Positions 25,628 through 35,893 are shown, counted from the stretch's first letter. The stretch: 64,000 nucleotides of DNA from G963704535 sp963704535 (GCA_963704535.1 OY969916.1:6262001-6326000), one strand, 5' to 3'. Notes: generated by a model from the sequence alone, not told the origin. Numbers and translations: made by a program.

Positions 25628-25963
25628 CTACGGCCGGATCTCCAGCAGCTCGACCTCAAAGATCAGCGTCGCATTGGGCGGGATGGCGCCGCCGGCACCG
25701 CGAGCGCCGTAGCCCAGCTCGGGCGGGATCGTGAGCTTAACCTTGTCGCCGACACGCATTGTGGCCACGCCCTGATCCCAGCCGCCGATCACCTGCCCGC
25801 GCCCGAGCGTGAACACAAACGGATCGCCGCGGTCAACCGAGCTGTCGAACTTGCGGCCGTCGGTCAGCCAGCCGGTGTAGTGGACGGCAACCCGGTCGCC
25901 AACTTTGGGGGCCGGGCCAGTGCCCTCGGCAAGCTTCTCGATCTGCAATTGTGATGCAGCCAT
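25628..25963 (-). CDS. FKBP-type peptidyl-prolyl isomerase
   Basis: 111 residues, single FKBP domain: 'GDRVAVHYTGWLTDGRKFDSS', 'VIGGWDQGVATMRVGDKVKLTIP', 'LGYGARGAGGAIPPNATLIFEVELL' (shown in part). Active-site aromatic residues Tyr, Phe, Trp and Ile are in place. It assists protein folding in the cytoplasm; no signal peptide. The start at 25963 has GAGAGGAG upstream. Confidence 0.95.
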   Translation of the reverse strand: MAASQLQIEKLAEGTGPAPKVGDRVAVHYTGWLTDGRKFDSSVDRGDPFVFTLGRGQVIGGWDQGVATMRVGDKVKLTIPPELGYGARGAGGAIPPNATLIFEVELLEIRP

Positions 25964-25988
25964 TGCTAAACTCCTCTCTATTGATTGG

Positions 25989-26020
25989 CTTGACCTCCCC
26001 ATTATATTTCGGAGGTCAAG
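25989..26020 (-). promoter_or_regulatory. Palindrome over probable FKBP promoter
   Basis: CTTGACCTCC (25989-25998) and GGAGGTCAAG (26011-26020) are exact inverted repeats; the 12-bp spacer holds TATAAT read on the minus strand. The overlap of a -10 box with a dyad suggests repressor control. No matching -35 was assigned. Confidence 0.45.
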
Positions 26021-26215
26021 TGCTCGCCCAGCACAATGATCACAAACAGCCCGAAGAGCTCGGGCAGCTTGGAGCACTTGACTTTTCGCCCGAGCCGCTA
26101 TATACTTTCTTCATTGTATGACTAAATATCCTTAATTGGTCATTCACCTAACATTAAAAAGGGGAGATTTGAAGAGGTCGCCCTCCAAAAAGCTCCTCCC
26201 AAAGGAGAACGACGT

Positions 26216-26956
26216 TTGGCACCGCAGCACCAGGAAGCGAGCACACAACCGCAGGATGGATCGAAGCGGCAAGAGCGGGCGCATCGCATTCTGGATGCCG
26301 CCGCCGCGCTGATCTTGCGCTGGGGCTACAACAAAACCACCATCGACGATATCGCCCGGCAGGCTGGTGTCGCGAAAGGCACCATCTACCTGCACTGGAA
26401 CACGCGCGAGGCGCTGTTCGCCGCGCTCCTGAAGCGGGAAAAAGTGGCGCTGGCGGCGGATGTCAAGCGCCGCATCGCCGACGACCCCACCGGCGCAACG
26501 CTACGAGGTCTGCTCAAACACTCAGCGCTCGCGCTCATGCAGCGCCCATTGATGAAGGCCGTGCTCCTGCGCGACATGGAAGTGATCGGGAAGCTAGCCC
26601 ACGGCGAGCACAGCAATGCTGCCTACGCCGAGCGCCTGGCCGGCTTCACCACCTACCTCGAATTTCTGCGCGCCCATGGCCTGGTGCGTACCGATCTCAG
26701 CCTGCGCGCGCAAGTGTACATGTTGAGCGCCATTTTTATGGGATTTTTCCTCCTCGCGCCATTGGTGCCGGACGAACTCACGCTTGCCGACGAGGAGCTT
26801 GCCGACCTGATGGCCGAGACCGTGCAGCGCGCCCTTGAATCAGGCCACCTGGCCGCACCCGACGAGCAACAGACCGTCTCCAATGCCTTCACGCACTATC
26901 TGGAGCGTGCTACAACAATCGCGCAAGAACAGTTTCAGCAAGAAATCACATCATGA
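26216..26956 (+). CDS. TetR-family transcriptional regulator
   Basis: 246 residues. HTH 'ILRWGYNKTTIDDIARQAGVAKGTIYLHW' (positions ~34-62, shown in part it is the canonical TetR helix-turn-helix) then an all-helical ligand domain. The start is TTG 26216 with AAGGAGA 6-9 bases upstream; no ATG or GTG is available before the HTH. A TTTGAGGGG-family palindrome (26154-26210) lies directly upstream. The target is unknown; it stands just before the PEP-synthase-like gene. Confidence 0.85.
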   Translation: MAPQHQEASTQPQDGSKRQERAHRILDAAAALILRWGYNKTTIDDIARQAGVAKGTIYLHWNTREALFAALLKREKVALAADVKRRIADDPTGATLRGLLKHSALALMQRPLMKAVLLRDMEVIGKLAHGEHSNAAYAERLAGFTTYLEFLRAHGLVRTDLSLRAQVYMLSAIFMGFFLLAPLVPDELTLADEELADLMAETVQRALESGHLAAPDEQQTVSNAFTHYLERATTIAQEQFQQEITS

Positions 26957-27011
26957 TTTTCGAGGTGATGAGCGCATGCCCATTGGGTCATTCGACGTGC
27001 TTACCACTATC

Positions 27012-27085
27012 CGTGAAACGTGAAACGTGTTGCGTGAGGAGGAACCCACGCAACACGCAACACGCAACACGCAACACGCAACCTG
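27012..27085. repeat. GTGAAACGTG / CGCAACACGCAAC hairpin
   Basis: Tandem GTGAAACGTG and GTTGCGTG units face five tandem CAACACG units, forming a hairpin just ahead of the PEP-synthase-like gene. The family recurs at 6322-6380, 7700-7715 and 62518-62570. Confidence 0.75.
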
Positions 27086-27105
27086 ATAAGGGTCAGGAGT
27101 TCGCC

Positions 27106-29541
27106 ATGATCTCTTTCTTTCAAGATCTCACGCCCGCGCAGGCGCCGCTGGCCGGCGGCAAAGGGCGCGCGCTCGCCCAACTCTCCCAGGCCGGCTATCC
27201 CGTGCCCGACGGCTTCGTCGTGCTGGTCAGCGCCTTCCAGGGCGATACGCTAAACCCGGCGGCATGGGAACAGGTACGCGCCGCGCTGGCGAAGCTGCGG
27301 GCCGGCCAGCCCGACCGCCCGTTCGCCGTTCGCTCCTCGGCGCTGAGCGAGGACGCCGCGCAGGCATCGTTCGCGGGCGAGTTCGAGACCGTACTCGACG
27401 TGCGCGACGACGACGGCATCCGGCGCGCGATCGAGGCCGTGCGCCAATCGCGCCACGCCAGCCGGGTCGCCGCCTACAGCCGCGCCCAAGGTCTCGCGCC
27501 CGACCACGAGATCGCCGTCGTCGTCCAGCAGTTGGTCGCGGCCGACTTCTCCGGCGTGCTCTTCACCGCCGATCCGGTGACCGGGAGCCGCGCGACCGTC
27601 GTCGGCAACTACGTGCGCGGCCTCGGCGAGCAACTGGTCTCCGGCGAGGCGACCGCGCCCACCTTCACCCTCCGGCGCCCGCGCGGCCACTACGCCGGCC
27701 CGCCGGAGCTGCGCCGCTTCGGGCGGCAGCTCTACCGGCTGGCCATGCGGCTCGAACGCGACCTCGGCGCGCCGCAGGACATTGAGTGGGCGATCGGCGG
27801 CGGCCGGCTGGCGTTGCTGCAAGCGCGGCCGATCACCACCCTGCGCGGCCACAACGGGGCCACCGGCGAATGGAACGACAGTCTGACCGGCGACTACCTG
27901 TGGACCAACGGGAATGTCGGCGAGGCCGTGCCCGACGTGATGACGCCCTGCACCTGGTCGCTCATCCAGATCTTCATGGCCGACACTATGGCGATCTCAT
28001 CCGTCGACGGCTACGCAATGACCGGCAACATCGGCGGCCGGTTCTACATGAACCTGAGCATGCTGGCGACGCTGGCGGCGGCATTCGGCTTGAGCCAGCA
28101 GCGGTTTGCCGAGGCCAATGAGCAGGTGTTCGGGCGGGTGCCCGACGGCCTGGAGATGCCGCAGCTCCCGATCTCGCGCTGGCGCGTGCTACGATCGGTG
28201 CTGCCGGTTGCGGTGCGCCTCAAGCGCCGTGTGAGCGCCAACCAGCGCACGCTGCCCGTCTTCCTCGCTGCGGCGCCGGCCCGCTGCGACGCCCTGCACG
28301 CCCGCATCGCGACCGCAGCCGGCCCTCACGATCTGATCGATCTGTGGCATGCCGAGCTGCTGCCGTTTTTCCGCCAGTGCAGCCATATGCTGGAGGCTGG
28401 CGCCAGGCGCGACGGGACGGTGATCGTCTGGTGCCGGCGCGAACTACGCAATCTGGTGGGCGAGGCCGACGCCAACGCGCTGCTCTCCGGGTTGAGCGCC
28501 GGCGCCAGCCAACTCGCCAGCCTCGGCCCGCTGCTGGGCCTCACGCAGTTGGCGCGCGGCGAGATCGACCGCGCCACCTTCGCCCGGCAGTACGGCCACC
28601 GCGGCCCACACGAGTTCGAGGTCTCGGCCGCGCGCCCAGCCGAGGACCCCGACTGGATCGACGAGCAACTCGCCGGCCTGCGCGAGGCGCCCCTGGACGT
28701 GGCTACGCTACTTGCCCGCCAAAAGGACGCCCAGTCGGCCGCGTGGGAGCGGTTCCGGCAGCGCTACCCGCGCAAGGCAGCCACCATGCGCCGCCGGATC
28801 GACCAGGCGGCCGCAGCGTTCCGTGATCGCGAAGCGGCGCGCTCGGAGGTGATCCGCGTCTTCTGGGCGCTGCGCGCGTTCGTCCGGCGTGCCGGCGCGC
28901 TCACCGGGCAGGATGACGCGATCTTCTTTCTGTCGATCGACGAGATCTTGGCTCTACTAAATGGCGATGACGCGGCCCTCGCCACTGTCCCGGCCCGCCG
29001 CGCCACCTACGCGCGCTACTGCGCGCTGCCACCCTACCCGACGCTGATTCGCGGTCGGTTCGACCCGTTCCAGTGGGCCGCCGACCCACGGCGGCGCGGC
29101 GACCTGTTCGACGCCCAGGGCGACAGCGCGCCCGCCGACGATGCGATCAGGGGCTTCCCCGGCGCGGCCGGCGTCGTCGAGGGCCGCGCGCGGGTGCTCA
29201 CTACCGCCGAGGAGGGCAGCCAGCTCCAGGCCGGCGAGATCCTGGTGACGACCGCGACCAACGTCGGCTGGACGCCGCTGTTCCCGCGCGCGGCCGCGGT
29301 CGTGACCGACATCGGCGCGCCGCTCTCGCACGCCGCGATCGTCGCCCGCGAGCTTGGCATCCCCGCTGTGGTGGGCTGCGGCAACGCCACGATGCGCCTA
29401 CACACCGGCGACCTGGTGCGGGTCAACGGCGGGCTGGGCACGGTGGAAGTGCTGCGCGCGGCCGATGACCCGCTTCCGGAGCCATTACTCAGCGTGCATA
29501 CTACCTGCGAATCAACGGCACCAAGACTTTCCGCAGGCTAA
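27106..29541 (+). CDS. PEP synthase-like phosphotransferase
   Basis: 811 residues. The N-terminal ATP-grasp (PPDK_N) region has 'GGKGRALAQLSQAGYPVPDGFVV', 'FAVRSSALSEDAAQASFAGEFETVL' (in part) and 'SGVLFTADPVTG'. The C-terminal swivelling domain carries the phosphorylated His742 in 'GAPLSHAAIVARELGIPAVVG'. There is no C-terminal TIM-barrel PEP/pyruvate domain of classical PpsA; instead a divergent ~400-residue middle lies between, as in rifampicin phosphotransferase-type enzymes. So PEP synthesis is not assured; it may phosphorylate a small molecule. Its 3' end overlaps the convergent giant gene by 41 nt. Confidence 0.82.
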   Translation: MISFFQDLTPAQAPLAGGKGRALAQLSQAGYPVPDGFVVLVSAFQGDTLNPAAWEQVRAALAKLRAGQPDRPFAVRSSALSEDAAQASFAGEFETVLDVRDDDGIRRAIEAVRQSRHASRVAAYSRAQGLAPDHEIAVVVQQLVAADFSGVLFTADPVTGSRATVVGNYVRGLGEQLVSGEATAPTFTLRRPRGHYAGPPELRRFGRQLYRLAMRLERDLGAPQDIEWAIGGGRLALLQARPITTLRGHNGATGEWNDSLTGDYLWTNGNVGEAVPDVMTPCTWSLIQIFMADTMAISSVDGYAMTGNIGGRFYMNLSMLATLAAAFGLSQQRFAEANEQVFGRVPDGLEMPQLPISRWRVLRSVLPVAVRLKRRVSANQRTLPVFLAAAPARCDALHARIATAAGPHDLIDLWHAELLPFFRQCSHMLEAGARRDGTVIVWCRRELRNLVGEADANALLSGLSAGASQLASLGPLLGLTQLARGEIDRATFARQYGHRGPHEFEVSAARPAEDPDWIDEQLAGLREAPLDVATLLARQKDAQSAAWERFRQRYPRKAATMRRRIDQAAAAFRDREAARSEVIRVFWALRAFVRRAGALTGQDDAIFFLSIDEILALLNGDDAALATVPARRATYARYCALPPYPTLIRGRFDPFQWAADPRRRGDLFDAQGDSAPADDAIRGFPGAAGVVEGRARVLTTAEEGSQLQAGEILVTTATNVGWTPLFPRAAAVVTDIGAPLSHAAIVARELGIPAVVGCGNATMRLHTGDLVRVNGGLGTVEVLRAADDPLPEPLLSVHTTCESTAPRLSAG

Positions 29542-32500
29542 ACAAGAGGTCATTGGATGCGCCGCCGCCCGGTCCAGGATTCACCACCGTCAGCACAGAT
29601 GGGGTGTCTGCCAGGTCAGCCGCCGTCACCGTGATCGCCATCCGCGTGCCACCGAGCAGGGTGGCCGGGCGGTTCGCGCCGTTCCACTGCACCGTCGCCC
29701 CGCCCATAAAGCCGCTACCGTTCAGCGTGAGCGTCAGCGAGCCATTGCCGTTCAGCGTCACTGCCGCGCTCGTCAGGGCCGGCACGGGGTTATCGCCGAC
29801 CGCGCCGACCGTGAAGGTCGCGACGTTGGATTCGCCGCCGCCCGGCTCTGGGGTGAGCACCGTGACGCTGGCCGTGCCCGCACCGCTGATATCGGCGGCG
29901 ATGATTGTCGCCCGCAGTTCGCCGGCGCTGACAAAGGTCGTGGGGCGGTTCGCGCCATTCCAGCGCACCTGCGAGTCCTCGGTGAAGTTCGCGCCGACGA
30001 CACGCAGCGTGATCGCCGCGCTGGCCGCAGCTCCGGTGGTCGTCGAGGGTGGGTCGAGCTGTGCGATCGAGGGCACCGGGTTCTGGCCGGGCGCGACGAT
30101 CGTGAACGTGGCGGCGTTGGAGCTGCCGCCGCCCGGCCCAGGATTGAGCACCGTCACGCCGGCCAGCCCAGGCTGCCCGATCTCGGCGGCTGGGATCTGC
30201 GCCTGGAGCCGCGTCGCGCTGACGAAGGTGGTCGGGAGGGCGGCGCCATTCCACCTGACTTGCGAGGCGGGCAGGAAGTTGCTACCCACCACATCCAGCG
30301 TGAACGCCGAGCCACCGGCCGGGGCCGCCTGCGGCGAGATCAGATCGATCGAGGGCACCGGGTTCTGATTCGGGCCGGTGATGGTAAAGGGCGCGCTGTT
30401 GGAGGTGCCGCCGCCCGGCGCCGGGTTGACCACCGTGACCGGGATGACGCCGGGGGCCAGGATATCGGCAACCGGGATGTCGGCCTTCAACAAGGTGGTG
30501 TTGACAAAGGTGGTCGGGCGATCAGCGCCGTTCCATTTGACTTGCGAATCGGGCATGAAGTTCGCCCCATCGACGTAGAGCGTGAAGGCCGGGCTGCCGG
30601 CAGCGGCCGAGCCGGGGCGCAGGCTGGAGATGCGCGGCCGCGGGTTAGCGACATGCAGCGCCACCACCTGGTTGTCGTTGAAGCCGGTCGCGTAGACTGT
30701 TCGCCCATCGGGGCTGACCGCCACATCGCGCGCGCCGTCCAATGCCGGCAGGTGCGTAGTCGCGTCGCGCTTGATCACCTGCGATTGCGCCAGCAGCCCG
30801 GTCGTCGCGTCGCGCTCGAAGATCGCCACGGCGTCGTCGTTGTAGCCGGTCGCGAGGACGCGTGTCCCATCCTGGCTCACTGTCACCGAGGAACTGAACC
30901 CCAGGCCGTCCAGGCCGCCAAAGCCATCTTTGTATGCGACCAGGTAGGTCAGCTTGCCGTTGGTCGGATCGCGTCGGAAGGCCGTCACCGCGTTGCCGTC
31001 GAAGCTGGCCGTGTAGACATGCCCGCCGTCCGGGCTGACGGCCACCCGGAAGACGCCATCCAAGCCGTCGACCCCGGCTAGCCCGTTCTTATGCACCTCC
31101 GCCAGCGCCAGCGTGCCGTCGGCCGCGTTGCGCTTGAGCACCAGCAGCGTGTCGGACGCATAGCCGGTCAGGTACAGGTTCGCGCCGTCGGAGCTGATCG
31201 CCATGCCATACGCCTGACTCAGGTCGGCCGCGGCGGTGCTGAAGATCTGCACCGGGCCGCCCAGCGGGTTCATGTACAGCGCGCCGTTGGTCGCCCGGTA
31301 GAGCACCACCACCTTGTTGTCGAGGATGCTGCTGACATAGCCATACTGGCCATCGGGGCTGATCGCGACCTGGTAGGCGCCATCGAGCGCGTCGAGCGCG
31401 AAGGGGCAGCCGGGGTTGCAGAAGCCATACGGGTCGTTGCGCGTCAGCTTGCTCAGGAACGTCAGCGTGCCGTCGACCGAGCTGCGCTTGAAGCTCACGA
31501 CCGTGTCGGTGGTACTGCCCGTCACATAGACATTCTGGCCGTCCGGGCTGACTGTCACTAGGTACGAGCCATCCACGCCGCTGACCCCGCCGGCGCCGTT
31601 GATCACGGTCTGTAGCACGGTGATGTTTCCGGTGGATGTGTTGCGGGTGAAGACGATCAGCCGATCGTTGCCGTAATCCGTCGCGTAGACATTCTTGCCG
31701 TCCGGGCTGACAGCGACGCCGTAGGGGCCATGCGAGGCGCCGGTGGGGTAGGTCAGGCTCTCGCCCGGCAGGTCGAGGAACGGCGTCGGCGCGTCGATCC
31801 CGGTGCAAGTCAGATCAAAGCTGACGGCTGGCCGGTTCGGGTCGTTGGTCTGGACCGTCAGCGTCGCGGTGCGGATGCCGTAGCCGGTCGGTTTGCACTT
31901 CAGCAGGATGGGCTGGGGGGCCGCGCCATTGGCGATCGTCAGCGCCAGGTTCGGAGCGACCGAGAAGTCGCCGGGGTTGGCGCCGCCCAGCACCGGCGTG
32001 TTGACCTGCAACTGCGCGCTGCCGGTCTCCTCGACGCTGATGCTGCCTGCGACCTCAACGCCGACGACCGCCGCACCCAGATCGAGCGGCCCTGGCGCGG
32101 CGGGTGTCGAGCCAAAGCCGGCCGCCGGCACGGCGGTGCCGTTGCACAGCAGCGTATAGCTCACGGTTGGCTCGTTCGGGTCATTGGTCTGGAACGTCAG
32201 GATGGCCTGGCGCAAGCCAATCGCCTTGGGAGTGCAGCGCAGCGTCACATCGTGCGCTGCGGCGCCGTCGGCGATACTGGCCGGCAGCCCGCCCACCATG
32301 GCGAAGTCGCCGGGGTTGGCGCCGCTCAAGGCCGCCGCGCCGATGTCGAGCGCCTTGTTGCCGGTCTCGAAGACCACGAAACCGGCGTCGATGGGCGTGT
32401 TAATCGTCGCGTTGCCGAAGTCGATCGGACCCGGCTGGACCGGCGTCGAGCCATAGCCAGCCACCAGCCGCTCGCCCTCAAAGGCGCCGATGTCGCAGAC

Positions 32501-34102
32501 CGCCGTGCCATTGCCGTCACCATCCTCCGGGCGCATTTCGCTGCGCTGGTCCAGGTTGCCGACCGGGGCGGCGGCGCAGATCGCCCCATCGCCCTTGTCG
32601 ATCGCGGCGCTGCCGGGCTTGACCTTCTGGGTCAGCAGTGAGACGAGCGGCCCACCGTTGAAGAATGGGATATCGAGCTTCGGATCAGCGCTCGACAAGT
32701 CGCCGGCCTGGCCAAAGGCGCATCCGGTTCCGCTGTCCAGGTTGTGCCCCAGCGAGGTGATCGTGCCGCTACAGTTGCCGCCGACGCTATCGCTATTGTC
32801 GACAATCGTGTTGACGAGCGAGACAGTATGGCCCGCCCCGTTGAAGATCCCGCCCCCGCCGTTCAGGATGGCGGCATTCGAGGAAAATGTGCCGTTGCGA
32901 ATCGTGGCGGTCGAGCCGGCCGGGTTGCCCTGGGCGCTGTTGACGTTGTTGAGCCCGCCGCCCTGGCCGCTGGCGGCATTGGCGGTGAACGAGGTGTTGG
33001 TGATCGTCAGGTTGCCCTTGCGATCATTGGTGATCGCGCCGCCATCGCCGAAGACCGCATTATTGAGCAATGTGACGCGGGTGATCGTCAGGCCGGCCTG
33101 GTTGTAGATCGCCCCGCCGCGCCGGGTGGTGGAGGGCGGCGTACCGGCCAGGTTGCCGTTGAACGAGGTATCGCTGATCACGACCGTCGCACTGAGGTTG
33201 TTGAACAGCGCGCCGCCGTTGCCGCTGGGGCTGAGATTGCCGTTGAAGGCGCTGCGGAGGATACTCAGGTTGCCGTTCTGGGCGTTGAAGATCGCCCCGC
33301 CGCCGGTGTTCTCGTCGCCGGTCGCCAGGTTGCCGGAGAAGATCACATCCGATATCTGGCTGGAGCCGCTGCTATTGACATTGTAGATCGCGCCGCCGCT
33401 CTGGCCGGCGCTATTGCCGTTCAGGTTCGAGGCGGCGATCGTGAACGACCTGCCCGTCCCGCTGGTGTAGATCGCGCCGCCTTTGCCGTCGGCCTTGTTG
33501 CCGACAAAGTTGCCGGCCACGATGTTCAGCGTACCGCTGCTGTTGTTGATCGCGCCGCCGTCGCCGGGGGCCTTGTTGCCCTCGAAGGACACGCCTGCGA
33601 TGTTGAGCGTCCCCTGATCGATCAGAATCGCGCCGCCGGAAGCACCGTTGCCGTTGCCGTTCTGGATGGTCATGGTACTGAGGCTCAACGTGCCATTGGG
33701 CGTGACACGGAAGATCTGGCTCGCGTCGCCGCCGCTGATCGCGATCGGGCCAAGGATCGCGATATTCGAGTTCACGCTGATCCAGTTACTGAGCGTAATG
33801 ACCCCACCGGTGCTGAAGGTGATCAGATCGGGGATGCCACTTGATCCGGCCGGGCACTCGCCACCGTTGTTCGGATTGGTCGCCGTATCGGTATTCGCCG
33901 CCTGGATGGCCTCACGCAGCGAGCACTTGCCGTCATTGCTGTCGCTGACATCGGTCAGGATTGTCACCTGGATCGGGCCGAGCGCGCGGGCCGGGCGCGC
34001 GGCCGGAAAGATCAGCGCAAAGACGATCGCCAGCATGGCGTACAGCGCAATCCAGCGGCCCAGCGCACGTGAGGATGGAGCTGGCAGATCAGACCGATGC
34101 AT
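29501..34102 (-). CDS. Giant secreted beta-helix/propeller/TIG protein
   Basis: 1533 residues. Signal peptide 'WIALYAMLAIVFALIFPAA'. Residues ~45-540: parallel beta-helix ('SLREAIQAANTD' entry and 'CDIGAFEGE' exit). ~550-770: two choice-of-anchor/ASH-type domains ('GNATINTPIDAGFVVFETG', 'GANPGDFAM'). ~780-1160: a beta-propeller of YVTN/lactonase-like repeats ('VSPDGKNVYATDYGNDRLIVF' type). ~1165-1520: four TIG/IPT-like repeats, each with '(V/M)xWNGAxxPTTFV'. C-terminus 'RKVLVPLIRR'. Start by AAGGAG 9 bases upstream. Probably a cell-surface adhesin or sheath protein. Confidence 0.88.
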   Translation of the reverse strand: MHRSDLPAPSSRALGRWIALYAMLAIVFALIFPAARPARALGPIQVTILTDVSDSNDGKCSLREAIQAANTDTATNPNNGGECPAGSSGIPDLITFSTGGVITLSNWISVNSNIAILGPIAISGGDASQIFRVTPNGTLSLSTMTIQNGNGNGASGGAILIDQGTLNIAGVSFEGNKAPGDGGAINNSSGTLNIVAGNFVGNKADGKGGAIYTSGTGRSFTIAASNLNGNSAGQSGGAIYNVNSSGSSQISDVIFSGNLATGDENTGGGAIFNAQNGNLSILRSAFNGNLSPSGNGGALFNNLSATVVISDTSFNGNLAGTPPSTTRRGGAIYNQAGLTITRVTLLNNAVFGDGGAITNDRKGNLTITNTSFTANAASGQGGGLNNVNSAQGNPAGSTATIRNGTFSSNAAILNGGGGIFNGAGHTVSLVNTIVDNSDSVGGNCSGTITSLGHNLDSGTGCAFGQAGDLSSADPKLDIPFFNGGPLVSLLTQKVKPGSAAIDKGDGAICAAAPVGNLDQRSEMRPEDGDGNGTAVCDIGAFEGERLVAGYGSTPVQPGPIDFGNATINTPIDAGFVVFETGNKALDIGAAALSGANPGDFAMVGGLPASIADGAAAHDVTLRCTPKAIGLRQAILTFQTNDPNEPTVSYTLLCNGTAVPAAGFGSTPAAPGPLDLGAAVVGVEVAGSISVEETGSAQLQVNTPVLGGANPGDFSVAPNLALTIANGAAPQPILLKCKPTGYGIRTATLTVQTNDPNRPAVSFDLTCTGIDAPTPFLDLPGESLTYPTGASHGPYGVAVSPDGKNVYATDYGNDRLIVFTRNTSTGNITVLQTVINGAGGVSGVDGSYLVTVSPDGQNVYVTGSTTDTVVSFKRSSVDGTLTFLSKLTRNDPYGFCNPGCPFALDALDGAYQVAISPDGQYGYVSSILDNKVVVLYRATNGALYMNPLGGPVQIFSTAAADLSQAYGMAISSDGANLYLTGYASDTLLVLKRNAADGTLALAEVHKNGLAGVDGLDGVFRVAVSPDGGHVYTASFDGNAVTAFRRDPTNGKLTYLVAYKDGFGGLDGLGFSSSVTVSQDGTRVLATGYNDDAVAIFERDATTGLLAQSQVIKRDATTHLPALDGARDVAVSPDGRTVYATGFNDNQVVALHVANPRPRISSLRPGSAAAGSPAFTLYVDGANFMPDSQVKWNGADRPTTFVNTTLLKADIPVADILAPGVIPVTVVNPAPGGGTSNSAPFTITGPNQNPVPSIDLISPQAAPAGGSAFTLDVVGSNFLPASQVRWNGAALPTTFVSATRLQAQIPAAEIGQPGLAGVTVLNPGPGGGSSNAATFTIVAPGQNPVPSIAQLDPPSTTTGAAASAAITLRVVGANFTEDSQVRWNGANRPTTFVSAGELRATIIAADISGAGTASVTVLTPEPGGGESNVATFTVGAVGDNPVPALTSAAVTLNGNGSLTLTLNGSGFMGGATVQWNGANRPATLLGGTRMAITVTAADLADTPSVLTVVNPGPGGGASNDLLFSLRKVLVPLIRR

Positions 34103-34474
34103 GGGTTTCTCCTTCGTGAGTCGGGATGATAAACATCTTTTTGCGGAGGAACGCTGCTCCATTGTACAGGCGCCGCGCGGCAAAACAATCGGGCCAAAGG
34201 TCCTGGACGAACCCTGTACCGGCGAGCTTGCGGTCGTTCACACTCTGCCGCATTCCAATGCAAAAACTGCCGGGCGACTTACCGATCTACTTGCCTGACG
34301 ATCTCGGTGGTGTGCGGAGGAGGCGCCAGTGCCTGCACTTGAGCGGTGGCGTAGCCGGGATGTTGGGCCAATCAGCTTGGGACAGTAGCTGATTCTCAGC
34401 CGGATATGCTTGAGGAGGGTGGGTGGGTCGGGAGGTCATCCACCAGAAACACGGCTACCCCTGGGTAGAGCGGG
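34103..34474. other. Intergenic region, nothing coding seen
   Basis: 372 bp upstream of the giant surface protein. It contains a short dyad ATCAGCTT...AGCTGAT near 34370-34391 and probably the promoter of the minus-strand gene, but no box could be assigned with confidence. Confidence 0.4.
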
Positions 34475-35893
34475 TCATAGCTCTACCGCTTCGCGCGCAA
34501 TAGCGTCTCGCTGGCTCGGCGAGGCTTCCTGGGCGTTGATGAGTGTGACGTTCGGCTCATTGATCGATTCATAGAGCGCGTGGTACAGCTCGTAATCGTG
34601 CCTGGGCAGATCCCAGGCAACCAGCGTTATCTCCGACCAGTAGTGCAGCGGCGCCGGTCGGACCAGCTCCCCGATGACGGCCAGGCGCCGGATGCCGAAG
34701 CGCTCACGCAGCAACTCAGCCACCTGCCGCGCAGCCGACCACCAGGCGTCGCGGCGGCCGGCATCCTGCTGCCGGGCTTCCTCCTCGGCCAGCAAGCCGG
34801 CCACCCACTCACGCGGATGCAGCAGCGTGACCGCTTCCTCCAACCCAAACGTCATCAGCAACAGCCCCAGGACATCGCGCGTTCCCTTCCAGCCGCCAAT
34901 ATGCGGCTTGCCCTCCACCAGCTCGAACTTCGCCTCGGGGCACCAAGCGATGAACTGCTCGAAGCTGATCGGCGTCGGAGGCAGCCCGATCGGAGGGCGG
35001 AATGGAAGCCGATCCCAGTACCACGGGTCGTGCTGCGCTTTCGTCCGCAGGTTATTGCCGACAGCCGCCGGGTCAACGGTGACAACGCCACTTCGGAGTT
35101 GACGCGCTGCGTCCGGCGTATCCATAGCCGCCCACAGCCGCGCCGGGGTGCAGATCAGGCCGGGGAGGCTCGCGGAGCGATATTGGCCCGCGTCGTCAAG
35201 CGCCTGAGCGACATAGCCGTCGCCCGTCAGCCGCAGGATCTCGAAGGTGCGCGCGTGCGGATCGACCAGCCAGTACTCCGACACGCCCCCGAGCGCATAG
35301 CGACGGCGCTTGACCACCGCATCATACGCCACATGACCAGGCAAAGCGATCTCAACCACGATATCGGCGGGGCCATCGAGGTAGTTCGTCTCGATACGAT
35401 GCAGACGGTCGGCGCGGATCACCTGAACATCGGGCATGAACGCGTCGTCGCCGAGCCGCATGACGAAGCGCTGGATGCTCTGGCCGAGCGCTTTATAGCC
35501 GTGGGTCGCCGCGAACAACTCCATTGTGAGGTCCGAGTAAACCTCGTGGTGAGTCCAGTCAAAGTGCAGACCTGCCGGCGCTATCTGGGGAGTGTGCTCT
35601 ATCTGGGCTGCCCAGGCCTGCCACGCACGCGGCGATGAAAGCAAGGATGGCGCCCGGAAAGCACTGGCGAGCGCCTGCCACCAGTCCTCGATCGGCGCGA
35701 GGGCAAGTGCGGCTTGAGGGCCGAGCGCGCTCAGGATCGCCCATAGCAGGTAGCGGCTCCCCGCCACACTATTTCCCGCAAGCAACCGCCCTTCCACTAA
35801 TTCGAGTTTCGATTCCGGCATGTTGTCCCAGATCGCCTCCCGTAAGTTGAGGGGTGCCTGAGCAGATGGATGGGCAAGGTTAGGATCGGTCAT
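34475..35893 (-). CDS. Uma2-family (DUF820) protein, long form
   Basis: 472 residues. A Uma2 nuclease-like domain (about residues 100-255) shows 'MPDVQVIRADRLHRIETNYLDGPADIVVEIALPG' (in part) and 'KRRRYALGGVSEYWLVDP', including the D-E/I-x-K pattern. Two 'KFELVEG/KLELVEGR' segments start the N- and C-terminal parts, so a Uma2 N-terminal motif is duplicated. ATG 35893 has GAGGAGG upstream. Function unproven; these proteins are abundant in Chloroflexota. Confidence 0.82.
   Translation of the reverse strand: MTDPNLAHPSAQAPLNLREAIWDNMPESKLELVEGRLLAGNSVAGSRYLLWAILSALGPQAALALAPIEDWWQALASAFRAPSLLSSPRAWQAWAAQIEHTPQIAPAGLHFDWTHHEVYSDLTMELFAATHGYKALGQSIQRFVMRLGDDAFMPDVQVIRADRLHRIETNYLDGPADIVVEIALPGHVAYDAVVKRRRYALGGVSEYWLVDPHARTFEILRLTGDGYVAQALDDAGQYRSASLPGLICTPARLWAAMDTPDAARQLRSGVVTVDPAAVGNNLRTKAQHDPWYWDRLPFRPPIGLPPTPISFEQFIAWCPEAKFELVEGKPHIGGWKGTRDVLGLLLMTFGLEEAVTLLHPREWVAGLLAEEEARQQDAGRRDAWWSAARQVAELLRERFGIRRLAVIGELVRPAPLHYWSEITLVAWDLPRHDYELYHALYESINEPNVTLINAQEASPSQRDAIAREAVEL

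Noticed and set aside
29354..31081. 575-codon + strand ORF across the surface-protein 3' end
   Set aside because: Low-complexity Arg/Gly/Asp composition typical of an antisense frame; conflicts with TIG and propeller repeats on the minus strand.
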